Positions 23,631-35,263 of a stretch of DNA of 64,000 bases are shown here, one piece after another. The notes beneath the pieces were generated by a model. It ran no database searches. It was not told where the DNA came from and was given only the letters and a program-made list of their open reading frames with translations. Location of the stretch: positions 100,207 through 164,206 of the forward strand of contig CACVBU010000775.1 of NCBI GenBank assembly GCA_902728285.1, read 5' to 3'. A program made the position numbers and the translations under genes. This stretch comes from Clytia hemisphaerica. Taxonomy: Eukaryota > Cnidaria > Hydrozoa > Leptothecata > Clytiidae. Within the stretch, counting starts at the first letter, position 1. Each line of letters opens with the position of its first letter.

Positions 23631-24026
23631 TCAGACTTTTTTAGTCGCACCAGACTCTATAATTTTAGAAACTTTGTATGTTGAGGTAAGAGTGTTTTTT
23701 TCTAAAATTTTGAGTCTGGATACCCAGGCTACATCCTCGTTTAAGACAGGTGAAATGAAACGAAGCAGCCGAGCTTCATCTGTGGCATCTACCACAGGAC
23801 CCCCTTCATAGAGAACTTCCGCACTTTCAAAGGTGTTGAAATTCAAACCAAGCTTTAATTTATCTAGTTTTACATGTGCTTTTGCACAAGTCTTTCCTGG
23901 CAGACCAAATATCTTTTGAAATAAAGAATAATTTGATTGCCCTAAATTGTTAATCAAATTAGAGCCAATATCTTTAACAATGTCGCAAAATTTGTGGTTA
24001 TTTTTTGATTTTAATTTACCAATCAA
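23631..24026 (-). pseudogene. Five-ORF gene, part 4
   Basis: 131 residues: FGLPGKTCAKAHVKLDKLKL and LYEGGPVVDATDEARLLRFI. It continues the protein from part 3 after a frame slip near 24024. The 3' end probably leaves the coding frame around 23690-23700, where the gap at 23221-23630 begins. No named domain. Composition and codon use match parts 3 and 5. Confidence 0.5.
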
Positions 24027-24643
24027 GTTTCTACAACTTGATATTGAATAGACATTTTTTCATCAGGCTGCTGAAAAAGACTCACCATGTCAACAGCAAG
24101 TTTTGTTAAATCATTGTCATCGCAAGATTGCAATAACATATGCTCCCAGGATCTCTTTTCAAATTTACTACGTTTTTCCATTTTCTTAATTTCTTTTTTA
24201 AGATCCTTATTCTCTGTCTCAACTTTTTTCACATAGTCTTGGCGTTCAGACTTTGTTGAATAGCCATGTCTGAAACCTTTTCGACCAATTCTAGATTCTG
24301 ATGTCAACAATGCAGCATTTCTACCTATGTTCATTAGGTCCTGTAAATAACTTTTATGAGATGCACAATTAATGCATGTGAAAGGATGTTTCCCATCAGA
24401 TTGAGAAAACAGGAGACACGGGGGATCGAGACTCTTTAATGAACCATCCGAATTTATTGGGGTTGTTGTTTTACCAGGAATATAAACAAGTCTAGATGAT
24501 TTGTCTGATTCTCTACACAAATCATTATGCTCATCTGGGTGATTTTTTCTCCATTGAGCATATTTTCCAAAGTTTTTTTTCCCTAAACAGAGTTGTGGTT
24601 TTTTTTGTGCGAATGGTAGTGTTATCTCTGTACCTATCGACAA
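24023..24643 (-). pseudogene. Five-ORF gene, part 3
   Basis: 206 residues. Contains LLFSQSDGKHPFTCINCASH, a CxxC pair that may bind zinc, then a lysine/glutamate-rich coiled coil (VKKVETENKDLKKEIKKMEK). It follows part 2 through a slip near 24640; the overlap is 10 bp. The order zinc-knuckle, coiled coil, catalytic region is typical of a transposase-like protein. Confidence 0.5.
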
Positions 24644-25779
24644 GATCTTTGTCCCAAATATGGTAACACGGGTGCTTTTTTAAGTTTCTTTGAACTAGTT
24701 TCTTCAAAATACTCAGTCAAAATCAGATCAGATTTCTCAGTTTTCTGGGTTTTTGGATTAGGATATCCGACCTTAATCTCTGACATCCAGTTTAGCACTT
24801 TCTTGTGGTGAATTGTAGCTGCATGCTCATAAACCTGGCGGAAACCAGATAAATCTCTAGTTCCTAGATCAGTTGTTTTTTTCCCTAATGATATTAAAAC
24901 TGTATTAAAAAATTCACAAACATCACATTTGAACAAAGCGTTATTTTTACTTGGCTCATTGACAACAGTAAATTGTGGGAGTAAATCTCCTTCAGTTAGA
25001 TCTTTTAAAAAGGAAGCTGCTACATTTCCAACTGGCACTGGAGTAAAAGAGGAACACAAAACACTTTTCAATCGTTGTTCTATTGGATTATCAGTGCATG
25101 TTGCTTTTAAGATCAATCTTTGTATTTTGTCACTCTGAGTATGTGAAACTTTGAAAGTTTCTTCTAAAAGTGTTTCAAATGAATCATACTCACTTGGTAG
25201 ATTTAAAGATGTTGCAGCTTTAAAATTTTCAAAATGACGAGAAAAAACCAGGTTGTTGTAATACTTTGATTCTTTGGATTTATCTCTAAATTTGAATTTT
25301 TTAGGCAAATAGTTTGAATCACTTTTCTCTGTGCAACTTTTCCCTGTAGAATTGAGATATTGAAGCAATGTTCTTTTTGCTTTTGAACCAGTTTTTGGTG
25401 GTTCAACAGTTTTTCGTGTTTCAAGCAGTTCAACATCTAGTTCATTTTTACCTGCAGGAGAACTCGTTTTGAATTCCTCTTGGGAATAATTTTCTAAGCT
25501 TACCATCATTAGGTCACTATCAATAAAGCTGCTGTTGGATTTATTGGAAGAAGTTATTTCTGAGGAATGGTTTTGCAAATCATTTAATTGAGTGATATCT
25601 TTATCAAATTCAATATTGGACTCAATACTTAACTTAGTTTCATCATTTTTTTGTACTGAAGTATCATCAAATTTTGGAACTGAAGAAGTTTCAAATAACT
25701 TTGAATGAGTTATGACCGAAACATGACACAAAACTTCTTCATTGTCCTGTTTATGGCATACTTCATTGTTTTTCTTCAT
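24634..25779 (-). pseudogene. Five-ORF gene, part 2
   Basis: 381 residues. The first ~200 are low-complexity, Ser/Asp/Lys-rich and probably disordered; the second half contains FKCDVCEFFNTVLISLGKKT (CxxC) and FRQVYEHAATIHHKKVLNWM, a possible C2-H type metal site. Joined to part 1 by a slip near 25780 and to part 3 near 24640. No database-level family name can be given from sequence alone. Confidence 0.5.
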
Positions 25780-26054
25780 GGATTCCTTGAAAACCGGTTC
25801 CTTTTACCTTCATTTTTTAATTGAAAACCATGTAAAATATGTAAATGTTTTCCTTCATATTTTTTTTTAAACAAATTTGATTTATTATCAAGGCTATTTT
25901 TTAATAAGTTGCAAAAAATTTGATCATCGATATGAGTAACATCATAATATTTCATGTAAGATTTTTTTAGAACTTCTACTTTTACCCATTTTTTTTCTTT
26001 TGAAGTAAGAGAAGCTTGAAACCATTTAAGAACGCTGTCAACTGTGGGTTCCAT
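25776..26054 (-). CDS. Five-ORF gene, part 1 (N-terminus)
   Basis: Starts MEPTVDSVLKWFQASLTSKE. The start is well supported: the ATG at 26054 lies three bases after a strong acceptor (ttttatttcctatttcag), implying a 5' non-coding exon upstream. Residues 1-80 look like a small compact helical domain (DDQIFCNLLKNS...KKKYEGKHLHILHGFQLK), possibly a DNA-binding helix-turn-helix, by appearance only. The frame ends after 93 codons and coding continues in part 2 after a one-base shift. Confidence 0.5.
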   Translation of the reverse strand: MEPTVDSVLKWFQASLTSKEKKWVKVEVLKKSYMKYYDVTHIDDQIFCNLLKNSLDNKSNLFKKKYEGKHLHILHGFQLKNEGKRNRFSRNP

Positions 26055-26144
26055 GACCTGAAATAGGAAATAAAAATTATCTATTTGTAGAGTTTTAACA
26101 TTAGCTTAAGAGTTAATATAACCATAGATATAGACAGCCATTTA

Positions 26145-26513
26145 AGCTTGGTACTCGCATATTAAAAGAAGTGGCATTTAACACTTGTCGCGCATGTCTA
26201 ATGTTAGCCACGGACGTTTAACTTTTCTACTCACTGGGAGCTTTTTAGCAAAGAGAGATGGAGAAAGAGGGAAAAATTGAAACGAAATCGAAAATGAAAA
26301 CCTAAAATTTCAAAAGAATTAATCTTGTTTACATTATGGTGCCTTTGAACCTTTTTTGATGTGTGTAACACTAAACGCGTACGCGTCTAATGAGTGTACT
26401 CACTAGGGTGAATTTTTCTTAGTCGTGCGTGTCTAGTGTTAACAAAATCGACTAGTGTTAAAGGCACTCGACTAGTGTTAAACGCCACTTTTTAAATATG
26501 TGAGTACCAAGCT
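26145..26513. mobile_element. MITE with ~40-bp inverted ends immediately 5' of the five-ORF gene
   Basis: AGCTTGGTACTCGCATATTA on the left is mirrored by taaatatgtgagtaccaagc on the right, extending through aagtggcatttaacact / agtgttaaacgccactt. The interior carries several 'ctagtgtta/tctaatgtta' variants. Flanked by TTTA/TTAA-like sequence. Confidence 0.75.
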
Positions 26514-26900
26514 TTAACCCTTTCCAAATTAAAATGTCCAATTAAAAAGTGGAAAGCTTGACGTTACCATTTTCACACAGTCAATAAATCCTGAAAAACA
26601 CCAAAATACCCTGAAATGTCAACGCAATTCTGACCATAATTGTAATTAACTTGAAATAGACATTTTTACATAAGTGTTCGTTAATATCAGACAAGTGATT
26701 GATACCAGTACATTGTCTGCCTATTGTTATAGTAGGATATAAGCAAAAACAATGTTTCTCTCTTTCTGACCAATCTTCTTCCACATCCATGTCAATTTGA
26801 TATCAAAAAACTTTTAAGCTTAAAAGCAAATCACTCTTATTAACAAAACCTTTACAAAACAAATACACAAATGATTGCTTATTTTCAACTTTGGACCCTT
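26514..26900. other. Spacer
   Basis: A 69-codon minus ORF at 26581-26790 has no recognisable features. Nothing else seen. Confidence 0.35.
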
Positions 26901-27660
26901 CTCTATTTCAATTTTACCACACTTTAATTCAACACAAAAGTCAGTTTCGTATTGAAATATCGCCTTTGAAAACTGACTAGTCTATCAATAATTCAAAGCA
27001 TGAAGACAACTACCAATAGTTACGTGGACGAAATAGTAATAGCCTGTAAACAAGCTTTTACTAATCACCACACACTAATTTAATAGTTCCCTCAGGAGGT
27101 TGTCTCCATACAAAAAATCATCGAAAGACCAATCTGTGATCAAGACAGTATTTCACATGCAACAATAACACACTTTAATTCAAATTTTACCAAAAGTCAG
27201 TGTCATATCAAAATAGTGTCTTTGAAAACTGACTGGTCTATCAATAATTCAAAGCATGAAGACAACCACCAATAGTTACGTGGACGAAATAGAATCACCA
27301 CACACTAATTTAATAGTTCCCTCAAGAGGCTGTCTCCATACAAAAAATCATTGAAAGACCAATCTGTAGTGATCAAGACAATTTTTGACATGCAACAATT
27401 ACACCACAATTTGATTCAAAATTTACCAAAAGTCAGTTTCATATTAAAAAATTGTCTTTAAAACTGACTGGTCTATCAATAATTCAAAGCATGAAGACAA
27501 CCACCAATAGTTACGTGGACGAAATAGTAATAGCCTGTAATCAAGCTTTTACTAATCACCACACACTAATTTAATAGTTCCCTCAGAAGGTTGTCTCCAT
27601 ACAAAAAATCATTGAAAGACCAATCTGTGATCAAGACAAAATTTCACATTGGGATAATGA
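26900..27660. repeat. Tandem array, ~235-256-bp unit, 3 copies
   Basis: tctatcaataattcaaagca follows a shared aactgact near 26971, 27227 and 27462. Each unit also holds gttacgtggacgaaatag, ccacacactaatttaatagt and gaaagaccaatctg. The middle unit lacks ~30 bp (aatagcctgta...ttttactaa). Confidence 0.85.
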
Positions 27661-27887
27661 AAAAAGTTCATAGCTTCGCTGAATATCTGTTTTGCATACT
27701 CTTGTACACCTTGGCATTCCCCTAAGAGGTGCATACCCTTTTTTAATATTATCTATTGTCCCTCCTGAAATTACCAAAATATTGGTACTAACAGTCTTTT
27801 TAGCAAAAAAAAATTTGAAAAAGTTCCCTTTTTGACCACCAACAGACGACGCTGCCTTGCCTTTCTAAAATATGGCCTGTATGGACC

Positions 27888-28319
27888 CAGACGGTGTCAA
27901 TGGAACAACTTCGAACAAAAATCGCAATGGAGCGAATCTAACGTAATCAAATCTCAATCGAATGGCTGATTCCTGGGTAATATTCGATTGTGTTCGATTG
28001 CGTTTAAGTAAGCTTAGATTGGTTCGATTGATAGTGAACTATGTTCGGTTGTCGAATAATCTTCTATTTCGTTTGGTTAGGTTCATGTTTGATGAGTTTG
28101 ATTAAATTAAATTGGATCAATCCGTTAGGGCTTTTTAGCGGGCGGCAGAGTGCTGAAGTACCGTACCAAAGCGAATAAAATCTAATATATAATTGAATCA
28201 ATCGAACGTAATCGAATACAATCGAACGTAATCGAAGCAATCAAAGAGCAAATCCTGGGTAATATTCGATTTGCGCTCAATTGATTCAGCGTTCGATTTG
28301 TTGAATTGACACCGTCTGG
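27888..28319. mobile_element. Inverted-repeat element with CCAGACGGTGTCAAT ends
   Basis: Ends CCAGACGGTGTCAAT and ATTGACACCGTCTGG are inverted. The interior is dense in variants of tcgaacgtaatcgaa on both strands, and cctgggtaatattcgat occurs twice (near 27975 and 28254). No ORF. No clear target duplication. Confidence 0.7.
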
Positions 28320-29139
28320 ATACACAGATAGTTGCGGTTTTTGGAAGAAAATTAAAAAAGTTACACTTCTTTGTTAATGAAATAACCTCAACATCTTATT
28401 AAACTTTGGATGACCTTTTATTTCTAATAAAAATATCACAGTGTCACAATATACGTGCATCTTGGTGCATTTCTACTTGACCTCTCCCTCCCTGTCACGT
28501 ATGCTTTCATTTGTTTTTTGTGGTACACTCCTCCCATGCCCCTGTAGAACAATTATATCACATCTTTAATTCAAATTGATTGAATTTGGTTAAGTTCAAT
28601 GTGATCATCAAATCATTTATAAATCATGAAGCATAATTCTGAAACTCCACTTTAATAATTCAAATTCGATTTGCTAAGAAACAAAAAGTTATATCAGTTA
28701 TATGTTGAGAAAATCAAAGAAAATAATACAGTTACCTTGATTTGTAAATCCCAGATTGGTCTTTCTGAATCTTAAGAATTTTTTAATACTTGATTGTGGT
28801 TGTATGGTTGCAAGGTTGGTTAGGATCTTTCCTCCAATTCTTGTATTTGTGTGTCTTCACAAAGGCGACCGCTTTCTTTGCAAAATGTGTTGAAAAAGAT
28901 GGCGGATACGACTTTCGCGCTAGTGAAAGCCGAAAGAGAGCTGGAACTGAGTATTGATTTCAAAGAGGCAAACGCGCGCATTCGCGCGTGGTGATATATA
29001 TTATGCTCAATATGCTATGTTATGTTATGCTATTATTGTATTATTCATCATAAGTGTATAATATCTAATATCTCTGCGGTTAGCATAGCGTGATACTACA
29101 AGGTACTCACAATCTCTAGATTATATCAAAATAATAATA
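28320..29139. other. Spacer with a CpG-richer patch and one tiny ORF
   Basis: 28899-28994 (+) encodes a 31-residue peptide starting MADTTFALVKAERELEL in the only CpG-rich spot nearby (cgcgcgcattcgcgcg). This could be a promoter/first exon but no matching downstream exon was found. A minus-strand donor-like site (atcaag|gtaact) lies near 28738, preceded by agaaagaccaatctg, a word shared with the 27-kb array. Confidence 0.3.
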
Positions 29140-29528
29140 ATCTATGAAGGATTTCACAGACAGTTTTCCCGCCGTACGCGCGGATAAGAAGAGAAGAAGT
29201 TGGGAATCGGTTCAATTGGTTTCCAGCAGCTGGCCGGAGATGGGAGTTGGCAAGCCAGACAAAAAAATTATTTTCCAGGAGCACTCAGTTGGCAAGCCAG
29301 ACAAAGAGGAGAAAATTTTTTCCAGGAGCACTTGAGAGAGGACCAATTCTCCAATTCCCAAGAGCACTAAATCATACCCAGAACAGATGTAAATTTCCAG
29401 GAGTCTTAATTTTCCTCTCGAACAGATAGCTTATTCCAGGAGTCTAACTCAATAAAAACAGCTCAATTTTCCAGGGAAATTCACCCCTCCGAACAGATAT
29501 TTCGTGCTTTCTAGCCGGCGGCTGCTCT
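29140..29528. repeat. Outer flank of the left inverted repeat, with ~50-bp minirepeats
   Basis: ttggcaagccagacaaa plus ccaggagcact occurs twice (29240-29335) and ccaggagt(c) recurs further on. The segment is related, in reverse complement, to 6310-6560 (shared cagatatttcg, gccggcggctgctct). It is absent at the right end of the transposon. Confidence 0.6.
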
Positions 29529-29992
29529 TGAAGTGTAAAAAAAATCCAAAAAAACCTTATGTAACCCATGTGACCTTAAACGCAAATTCCATAATGGCGG
29601 CCTGAAAACGAAAAAAGTCAGTTCTGGGCCATTTTTTGGGTGCCATTACTCAGCCCAGGACTTTTTTAGACCAATTTATTTTTTGGAAATGTGTTAAACA
29701 ACTTTATGACAAAAGATTCAAACATGTTTGAAATTTTTATTTTTGAGCGGACTGGACCCCAGCGGCCCTGAAAGGCGGCTCCAAACCGAAAAAATGTCGT
29801 TTTCGGCCCAAATTTGTCGGAGTTGTGACTAATTCGGGGCAAAACCAAAAATTGGACCTGATAGCCTGAACTATGTATTTTCAGAAAGTGAAATAAAACC
29901 CATGTGATCTATAAGAATAATAAAATTTTTTTTAAGTCCGATGAAAAATTACCTTTTTCGGCCATCTTGCAATGGTACGGAAAATGACCTAA
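29529..29992 (+). repeat. Left terminal inverted repeat
   Basis: Pairs with 35540-36005. An 11-bp insertion (ccttatgtaac region, ~29555) and scattered substitutions distinguish the arms. Confidence 0.8.
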
Positions 29993-30447
29993 CAGAACAT
30001 CTGTAATATAAGTATTTTTTAAATTTTTATAAAATTATCTATAATTCTGAAATAGTGAAGTAGAAATGTATCATAAATAGAAAATGAAATATACTTTATA
30101 AATAGAAATATGTTTATTTATTTATTATATATAAGATAAATAAAATGGCTTTAGAAAGAAAATCTAAAAATTGGAACTAAAAATGAGATAATGGAAACTT
30201 TTGTTTGAAATTTTAAAATAATTCAATAGACAAATGAGATCAAATTTTGATTAGAGCTGCGTAGTCACGGGATACTTATAAAGTATTGAATTCTATTGCT
30301 ATACATGAAAGAACTTGGCTGGAATTTACAAACCTAGGGTAATAATAACCTTACAAAACAAAAAACTTTTGGAACTTAAAAATACTTGAACTTTGTGTAA
30401 ATAAATAATGATGGTTAGATTCAATGTTCAAAAATTATACAAACTAC

Positions 30448-30720
30448 TCACATCAAACCTTTAACTTTTTTAATATCCTCATCTTTAAAGGCAAATGCAC
30501 GTTGCGAAATAGGAAAAGTTGCTTCAATCAGGCATATAACATCATCAGTGTCAAACCAGGATATGTCTTCTTTGTCTGACCAGCTAAAATTATTACTACC
30601 ATTGACTTTCATGCACTTCACTTCAATATCAGATTTGTCTTCTAAAATATTCAATATTTCACCTGGATACCAAGTTTTTCCGAAATTTTCTGCAACCCAA
30701 TTGCCAATGCCATAAGTCAA
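30448..30720 (-). pseudogene. Transposase-like gene, C-terminal exon
   Basis: Encodes a small domain with IGNWVAENFGKTWYPGEILN, then VKCMKVNGSNNFSWSDKEDI and a stop after KKVKGLM. This W-V...WYPG...W module is a frequent C-terminal unit of uncharacterized cnidarian transposon-like proteins. It begins after the acceptor tttctctaacag at ~30725. A preceding candidate exon (30842-30932, acceptor aaaaatttag, donor gtaggctg) is open but joins one base out of frame, so the splice or the copy is damaged. Confidence 0.6.
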
Positions 30721-31080
30721 GGTGTCTGTTAGAGAAATTTCAAAATCATTATTTTATAAAGTGATTGAATTATTCTAAAGTGTTGTTGAGCTCTTTGAGA
30801 TCAGAACAATGTCAGAATTTTGGAAAATATTAAAACAAACAGCCTACCCTGTAACTTTTGGTTGGTAGTTTTCAACATAGTGGCATTGCTGTACTCTGAT
30901 GGTTTCATCGACACATAACTCTTTTTCTAAATTTTTTTAAAATAAAAAGGACCAATAAGAAATGAAAATATAATATACAATACAAAAAAGCACATCTGAA
31001 ATAATTCCCTCAAAAGACAAAACAGGGCAGTAGAGGTCGAGAAAGTCAGATAAAAACTGTTCAAACTGAGATATCCTTAC

Positions 31081-32273
31081 CTGAATTTAGAACTTTTATG
31101 CGTAGTTGTTCAAGGCTTGATTTTCGAACCATTGTTGACCATCTTGAGAAGAAACTTTGAATTTGTTTTGCCTGGCACCAGTCTTCATCAGATTCAAAAT
31201 GTACTCTCATTGCCATATGAGCTTCTTCTGGACTGTACTTTCTGCCTTTTTCTCCAGCATCGAACAGTTTGAACAGGAAGGATCTTTGTTGCTTGCTGAA
31301 TCGGAAATTCGATTTGATTGGTAAGCCCCAGCCAACATGGTTGTAGAGTTCTGGTTCACTTTTGGATGTTGTGTTATTTGGTGAAGAAGTAATTGGAGAT
31401 GACGTTATTAAGGCTCGGTGTGCAGTTGACGACGAAGTAATTGGAGATGACGTTATCAAGGCTCTGTGCAGTTGATGAGTTGATCATTCTTGTGGCAAAG
31501 CTTTTCTTTACTTTGTCGAAAGATGTAACTGAATTTGGAATGCTGTGTATGCCTTTCAAGATATGTTGTTCCATAGAGTTGAAATCTTTGAAGGTTTGGA
31601 TACATCCTTCTTGCTGACAGAAAATTTCTTCAAAAAGCTTGCGATCTGGTCTTTCTACCTTTTTATTGAGTTGTTTCAATGCAGGTTCACATCCTTCGAA
31701 TTCTTTCAAAATGGTGAGCCCTGATTTAAATGACCAATCAGGTGTAAATGATCGCATGACACCTGCCCCAATCTTATAGTAACGCCACATTTTGATATCA
31801 GAGATGGAAAACTCAAATGAATGATAAGAAGCAATTGCATCAATCGGTTTGCATGTGAGTTTGAAATCTCTCTTGTCAAAGGAAACCACTGAAACTTTCG
31901 TATCTTTCATAGAACAGCTTGTTAAAGCTTGAAATACATCCTCTGCAGATATAACATCACGCCCCTCATCAACATAAGAACGAATTGACCTTCGAGCTAC
32001 AGCAGAATCCCGGTCACATTGATCCTTCCCTTTTTGAGGCTCATTAAAATCAAGCCTTTTTAAGACAATGTTGTATTGACTGCAAATTTTGAAGAGTGAT
32101 TCAGGGGAGAATTTGCAGTGGTAACATCCTGCATTATCTGATTTGCAATACAGCTCTTTCATGCTAGGGAAGACTTTGGCAATTTGAGAGATCACATGGT
32201 CAGCAAATGACAGAGTATCCTGATAGTCTTGGTCACTTCTAAAAGCAGTTGTAAAATATGATTTCTTCTTCAT
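31081..32273 (-). pseudogene. Transposase-like gene, catalytic and zinc-finger region
   Basis: The 299-residue frame from 32273 has KSDNAGCYH (45-52), a conserved motif where the Asp may be a metal ligand, then LDFNEPQKGKDQCDRDSAVA (74-93), and a C2H2-like finger CQQEGC...H...H (C219, C224, H237, H243). After a shift near 31400-31460 the protein continues as GWGLPIKSNFRFSKQQRSFL and RKYSPEEAHMAMRVHFESDE up to a donor gtaagg at 31080. The family is multicopy in cnidarians; its DDE-type catalytic role is inferred. The serine-rich TSSPITSS stretch at the shift is a short internal duplication (gtaattggagatgacgttat twice). Confidence 0.65.
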
Positions 32274-33062
32274 CTCTCCATCAAGTAATCACGTTGACCC
32301 TCTCTAAACCTCATTGGTAGCACTTTTTGACAAAAATCTCTTATCCAAAGCCCTGTGGATTTGCTGAGGAGCTCAAACGCCACAATTTTGGCTTTGTCTT
32401 GTTGCACATGTCTCATTACATGCTGAAACCATTTGAAAATAGCTTTCTTTGCCATCTTGATTTCATATTGCAGCTCCTGCTTACAAGGAATTTGACACCT
32501 GGAAAGTTCATCAGAAATCAAATCAATGGTGATGAACAGTTCTTGGCATTGTTGACACGATTCGTTGTGCTCCTCACACCGTTGATGATTTGAGAGAAGA
32601 TGGTTTTTTGGGTCAGATAAGGAAAAAGATATGCAATGTGAAGGGCAATTTGAACGATCCATGCAATGCTGTTGGAATCCAATCTTTGAGTAACGCTTTC
32701 CCCTCTCTAACTTGTCAAGAAACTCCTTCCTCTTTGAAATTTTGCTCCACCACTTTTTCAAGTGATAAAAAGCCATTCAGTCCATCTGCAATCGTATCAT
32801 CCAATCCTGCTAAGCTTCATCGCTGAGAAGGTTAAAGAGCTCTTAGAATTCTAAGTAATGTAGTCTCTGACAAAGATTCAAATGCGGTCTCTTTGCAATA
32901 CTGTTGATAATATTTGACTATGTGGTTGTATTTAGCGGTTATCACAGCATGTGGCAGTGTTTGTGTGTCCCCACTAGAATAGTGTAAGTTGGTTGTTCCA
33001 TAGGCCACATCTTGCAAAAGTCCACTTGAAAAGAGGAAATCAAGGAAATGTTCACTTTTGTT
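32270..33062 (-). pseudogene. Transposase-like gene, middle region with stops and shifts
   Basis: Continues downstream of the 33063 block in the same frame: EHFLDFLFSSGLLQDVAYGT, then LRILRAL, TAA, PSQR, TGA, SLAGLDDTIADGLNGF. It then shifts near 32750 to LERGKRYSKIGFQQHCMDRS with a Cys/His-rich segment (C...C...C...H...C..C) and a second helical region ending LPMRFREGQRDYLMER. Three nonsense codons (including the TGA at 33063) and two shifts make this copy non-functional. Frame continuity across the stops shows it was once a single exon. Confidence 0.65.
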
Positions 33063-33810
33063 TCAATCAAGTTTTTGTCTGGTATGTTTCTCTGGTGCAC
33101 TCAATGAAAGACTCTGTATTTTTCTAGCCTGTTCTACTTTCCATATAGAGCAGTCAAAAGCTTTCGCTAGTTCAGGTTTTGAGTGATTCTTTGAAGCTAA
33201 CGAGAGAATTGCAGATTTTCCCATTTTATCACTATCTTCATACATTCCAATCATAGCCTGGAGCTCATCAGAATACTTACAAGCTGTTTCGTCATCTAAT
33301 TCATCTTCAGATGAAAGGATATCAGCAAGTTCGTCATGTTGACCTGGTGCAACAGACTTTGAAAAGCGCTCTTTCAAGGCTGTTCTTGCTTTCTTGTATT
33401 TAGCTTTTAAACCCCTTATTGTGCTTTGAGAAAGGTCTTCTATACTTTTTCTCTTGATTGTCCAAGAGGGGCTTAAATCTAATGCTGATACAAGTGTTCT
33501 ACTTGTTTGATTTGCTTCATCAAGCACATCAGATGATAACAAGTCCGGATGGAACTCTTCGCTGTATTCAGATATTATTGAATCATTCTGGGAATCAGTA
33601 ATGGCTGTTGTGGCTTGATTGATCTGTTTGATATGACTCATGCATAGTCTCATACCAATTGGTTTTTCAACGTTGAAGGATTTATTCATGTACTCGATTT
33701 GTGAAAGTGTCGCTGCCCTAGTTGTACACACTTTTGTTGTTTTGCCACCTTGGACATGGTATGGATGTTGACACTTCTTTGATGGAATATGGTAGATTCC
33801 AAGTGTAAAC
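33063..33810 (-). pseudogene. Transposase-like gene, second exon
   Basis: Starts at the acceptor taatctttccag (33811 side). FTLGIYHIPSKKCQHPYHVQ contains a Cys/His site seen at this position in relatives; SNMS-type helices and an acidic stretch (LADILSSEDELDDETACKYS) follow. Ends at an in-frame TGA (33063-33065) after HTRQKLD, beyond which homologous coding resumes in the same frame, so the stop is a point mutation. Confidence 0.65.
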
Positions 33811-33993
33811 CTGGAAAGATTAAGAATGTTGTGATAAAATAATGGTTTTGAATGCTTACTATCTAATTTTTCAAAAATCAAAAATATTTATCTGACTTTT
33901 ATTGAATTGAAAGCTATCTAAACAAAATCCTCAGAAAACTCTAGAAAATGGAACATTTTGCTTGCAACTTTATAATCTATCATTGAGAGCTAC

Positions 33994-34178
33994 CTGTGAT
34001 ATGAGCAAATCATGCTTTCCTCTGAAAACTTAACACCACTTCTGTTCTCAATTAATTCTTTCTCACTGATACAAATAGTGTCATGAGGATGAATCAACTT
34101 CAGCTCGACTAGATGATCTTTAATTTCTTTGGTGATTTCATTTTGCTTGTAGACTTGATTTTCTGGAAAGCTCCACAC
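33994..34178 (-). pseudogene. Transposase-like gene, first recognised exon
   Basis: Encodes IKDHLVELKLIHPHDTICIS and ends ICSYH before the donor cacag|gtagct at 33993. Its phase matches the exon at 33810 exactly (CAC AG|G TTT). A true ATG was not identified; the 5' end is probably another exon. Confidence 0.55.
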
Positions 34179-34783
34179 TTCTTATTATTTATTATACAGT
34201 TTTCACTCATTTTCTTGTCTATCTGAAAATAGAAACAATTTTATAGCTAAAACTTATCAAGGAGGCAAAAGAAATCTTAACAACAACCCGAAAAAGTCAG
34301 AAAATTGTGTAAATTTGAAAAAATGAAACCATAATACTTACATTTTATGCTTAAAAAAAAACCAATCATAGGATAAAATAAAGTGTAACCCATTTTTAAA
34401 ATCCCCGAGGCAAACTCTTTACATCTAAATTTAAATGAATGATATTTGCATGAGGTAATATAAGCGAATATAATCCCAGAAAGCTTTGTCTTTTACACAC
34501 TATTACCACTGCTACAACCAAATGTTCTTTAACCATTTGTTTGAATTTGGTTGTCATTCAAACCAAGTTGTCAAATAAGCTAAAAATGAACAAATTAGCC
34601 AAAATACTAAAATCTGTCAAAATGTTTCTTTCCACGTGTAGTACCAATACACAAATTAGTAGAGATGTAGGCGTAGCTATTAAATCATTATCAGACCTCA
34701 AAATATGGTTATTAGGGGGATTTATTAAGCAATTTTAGACTTTAAAGCTATTTTTCTCAAAACTTTGGTTTCTCCTTATTTAG

Positions 34784-35263
34784 ACATAGTGTCCTCCTGG
34801 GTTGGTTCCCCCACTAAAAATCCAATTTTTTCTCCATTCCCCCCTCTTTTCTTTCCCCCACCATATTTCAAAATTTTTCGGTTCCCCCCTCTTTTTTGAA
34901 TTTCCCCAGCTATTTGAAGATTTTGCGGTTCCCCCATATGGTTAACATAAAAATGCCTTAAATCAAATTTGAAATTTTGGGAAAGCTTGAAAATATAGCG
35001 TTGAAAGTGCTGGGAAAATGAAATTGTATTGAAAAGTTGGTATATTTAAAAAGGTTTGCTGATTTTATTGCTTAAACAGGTTTTGCAATAAGATAACCTT
35101 GAGATCAGTGAAGTTCCCCCAGTCAAAATTTCCTAAATTTATGGTTTTCCCCCCTCTTTATTTCCCCCCAGCAAATTTCAAATTTTTCATTTTCCCCCAT
35201 ACTTTAAAAATAGGGCCAAAATCAGAATCCCCCCCCCTTTATAAAGGGGGGGGGACACTATGT
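34784..35263. mobile_element. C-run-rich MITE nested in the transposon
   Basis: Ends ACATAGTGTCC and GGACACTATGT are inverted, flanked by TTAG/TAG-like bases. The interior repeats 'ttccccc' blocks (gttccccc, cattcccccc, ttttcccccc). Confidence 0.7.

Noticed and set aside
24023-25779. ATGA-type ORF overlaps as translational coupling
   Set aside because: The sequence is eukaryotic (introns, AATAAA); overlaps simply reflect where the next ATG happens to fall after a frame slip.
28899-28994. 31-residue ORF in a CpG-rich spot
   Set aside because: Too short, no partner exon and no recognisable peptide; kept only as a note.
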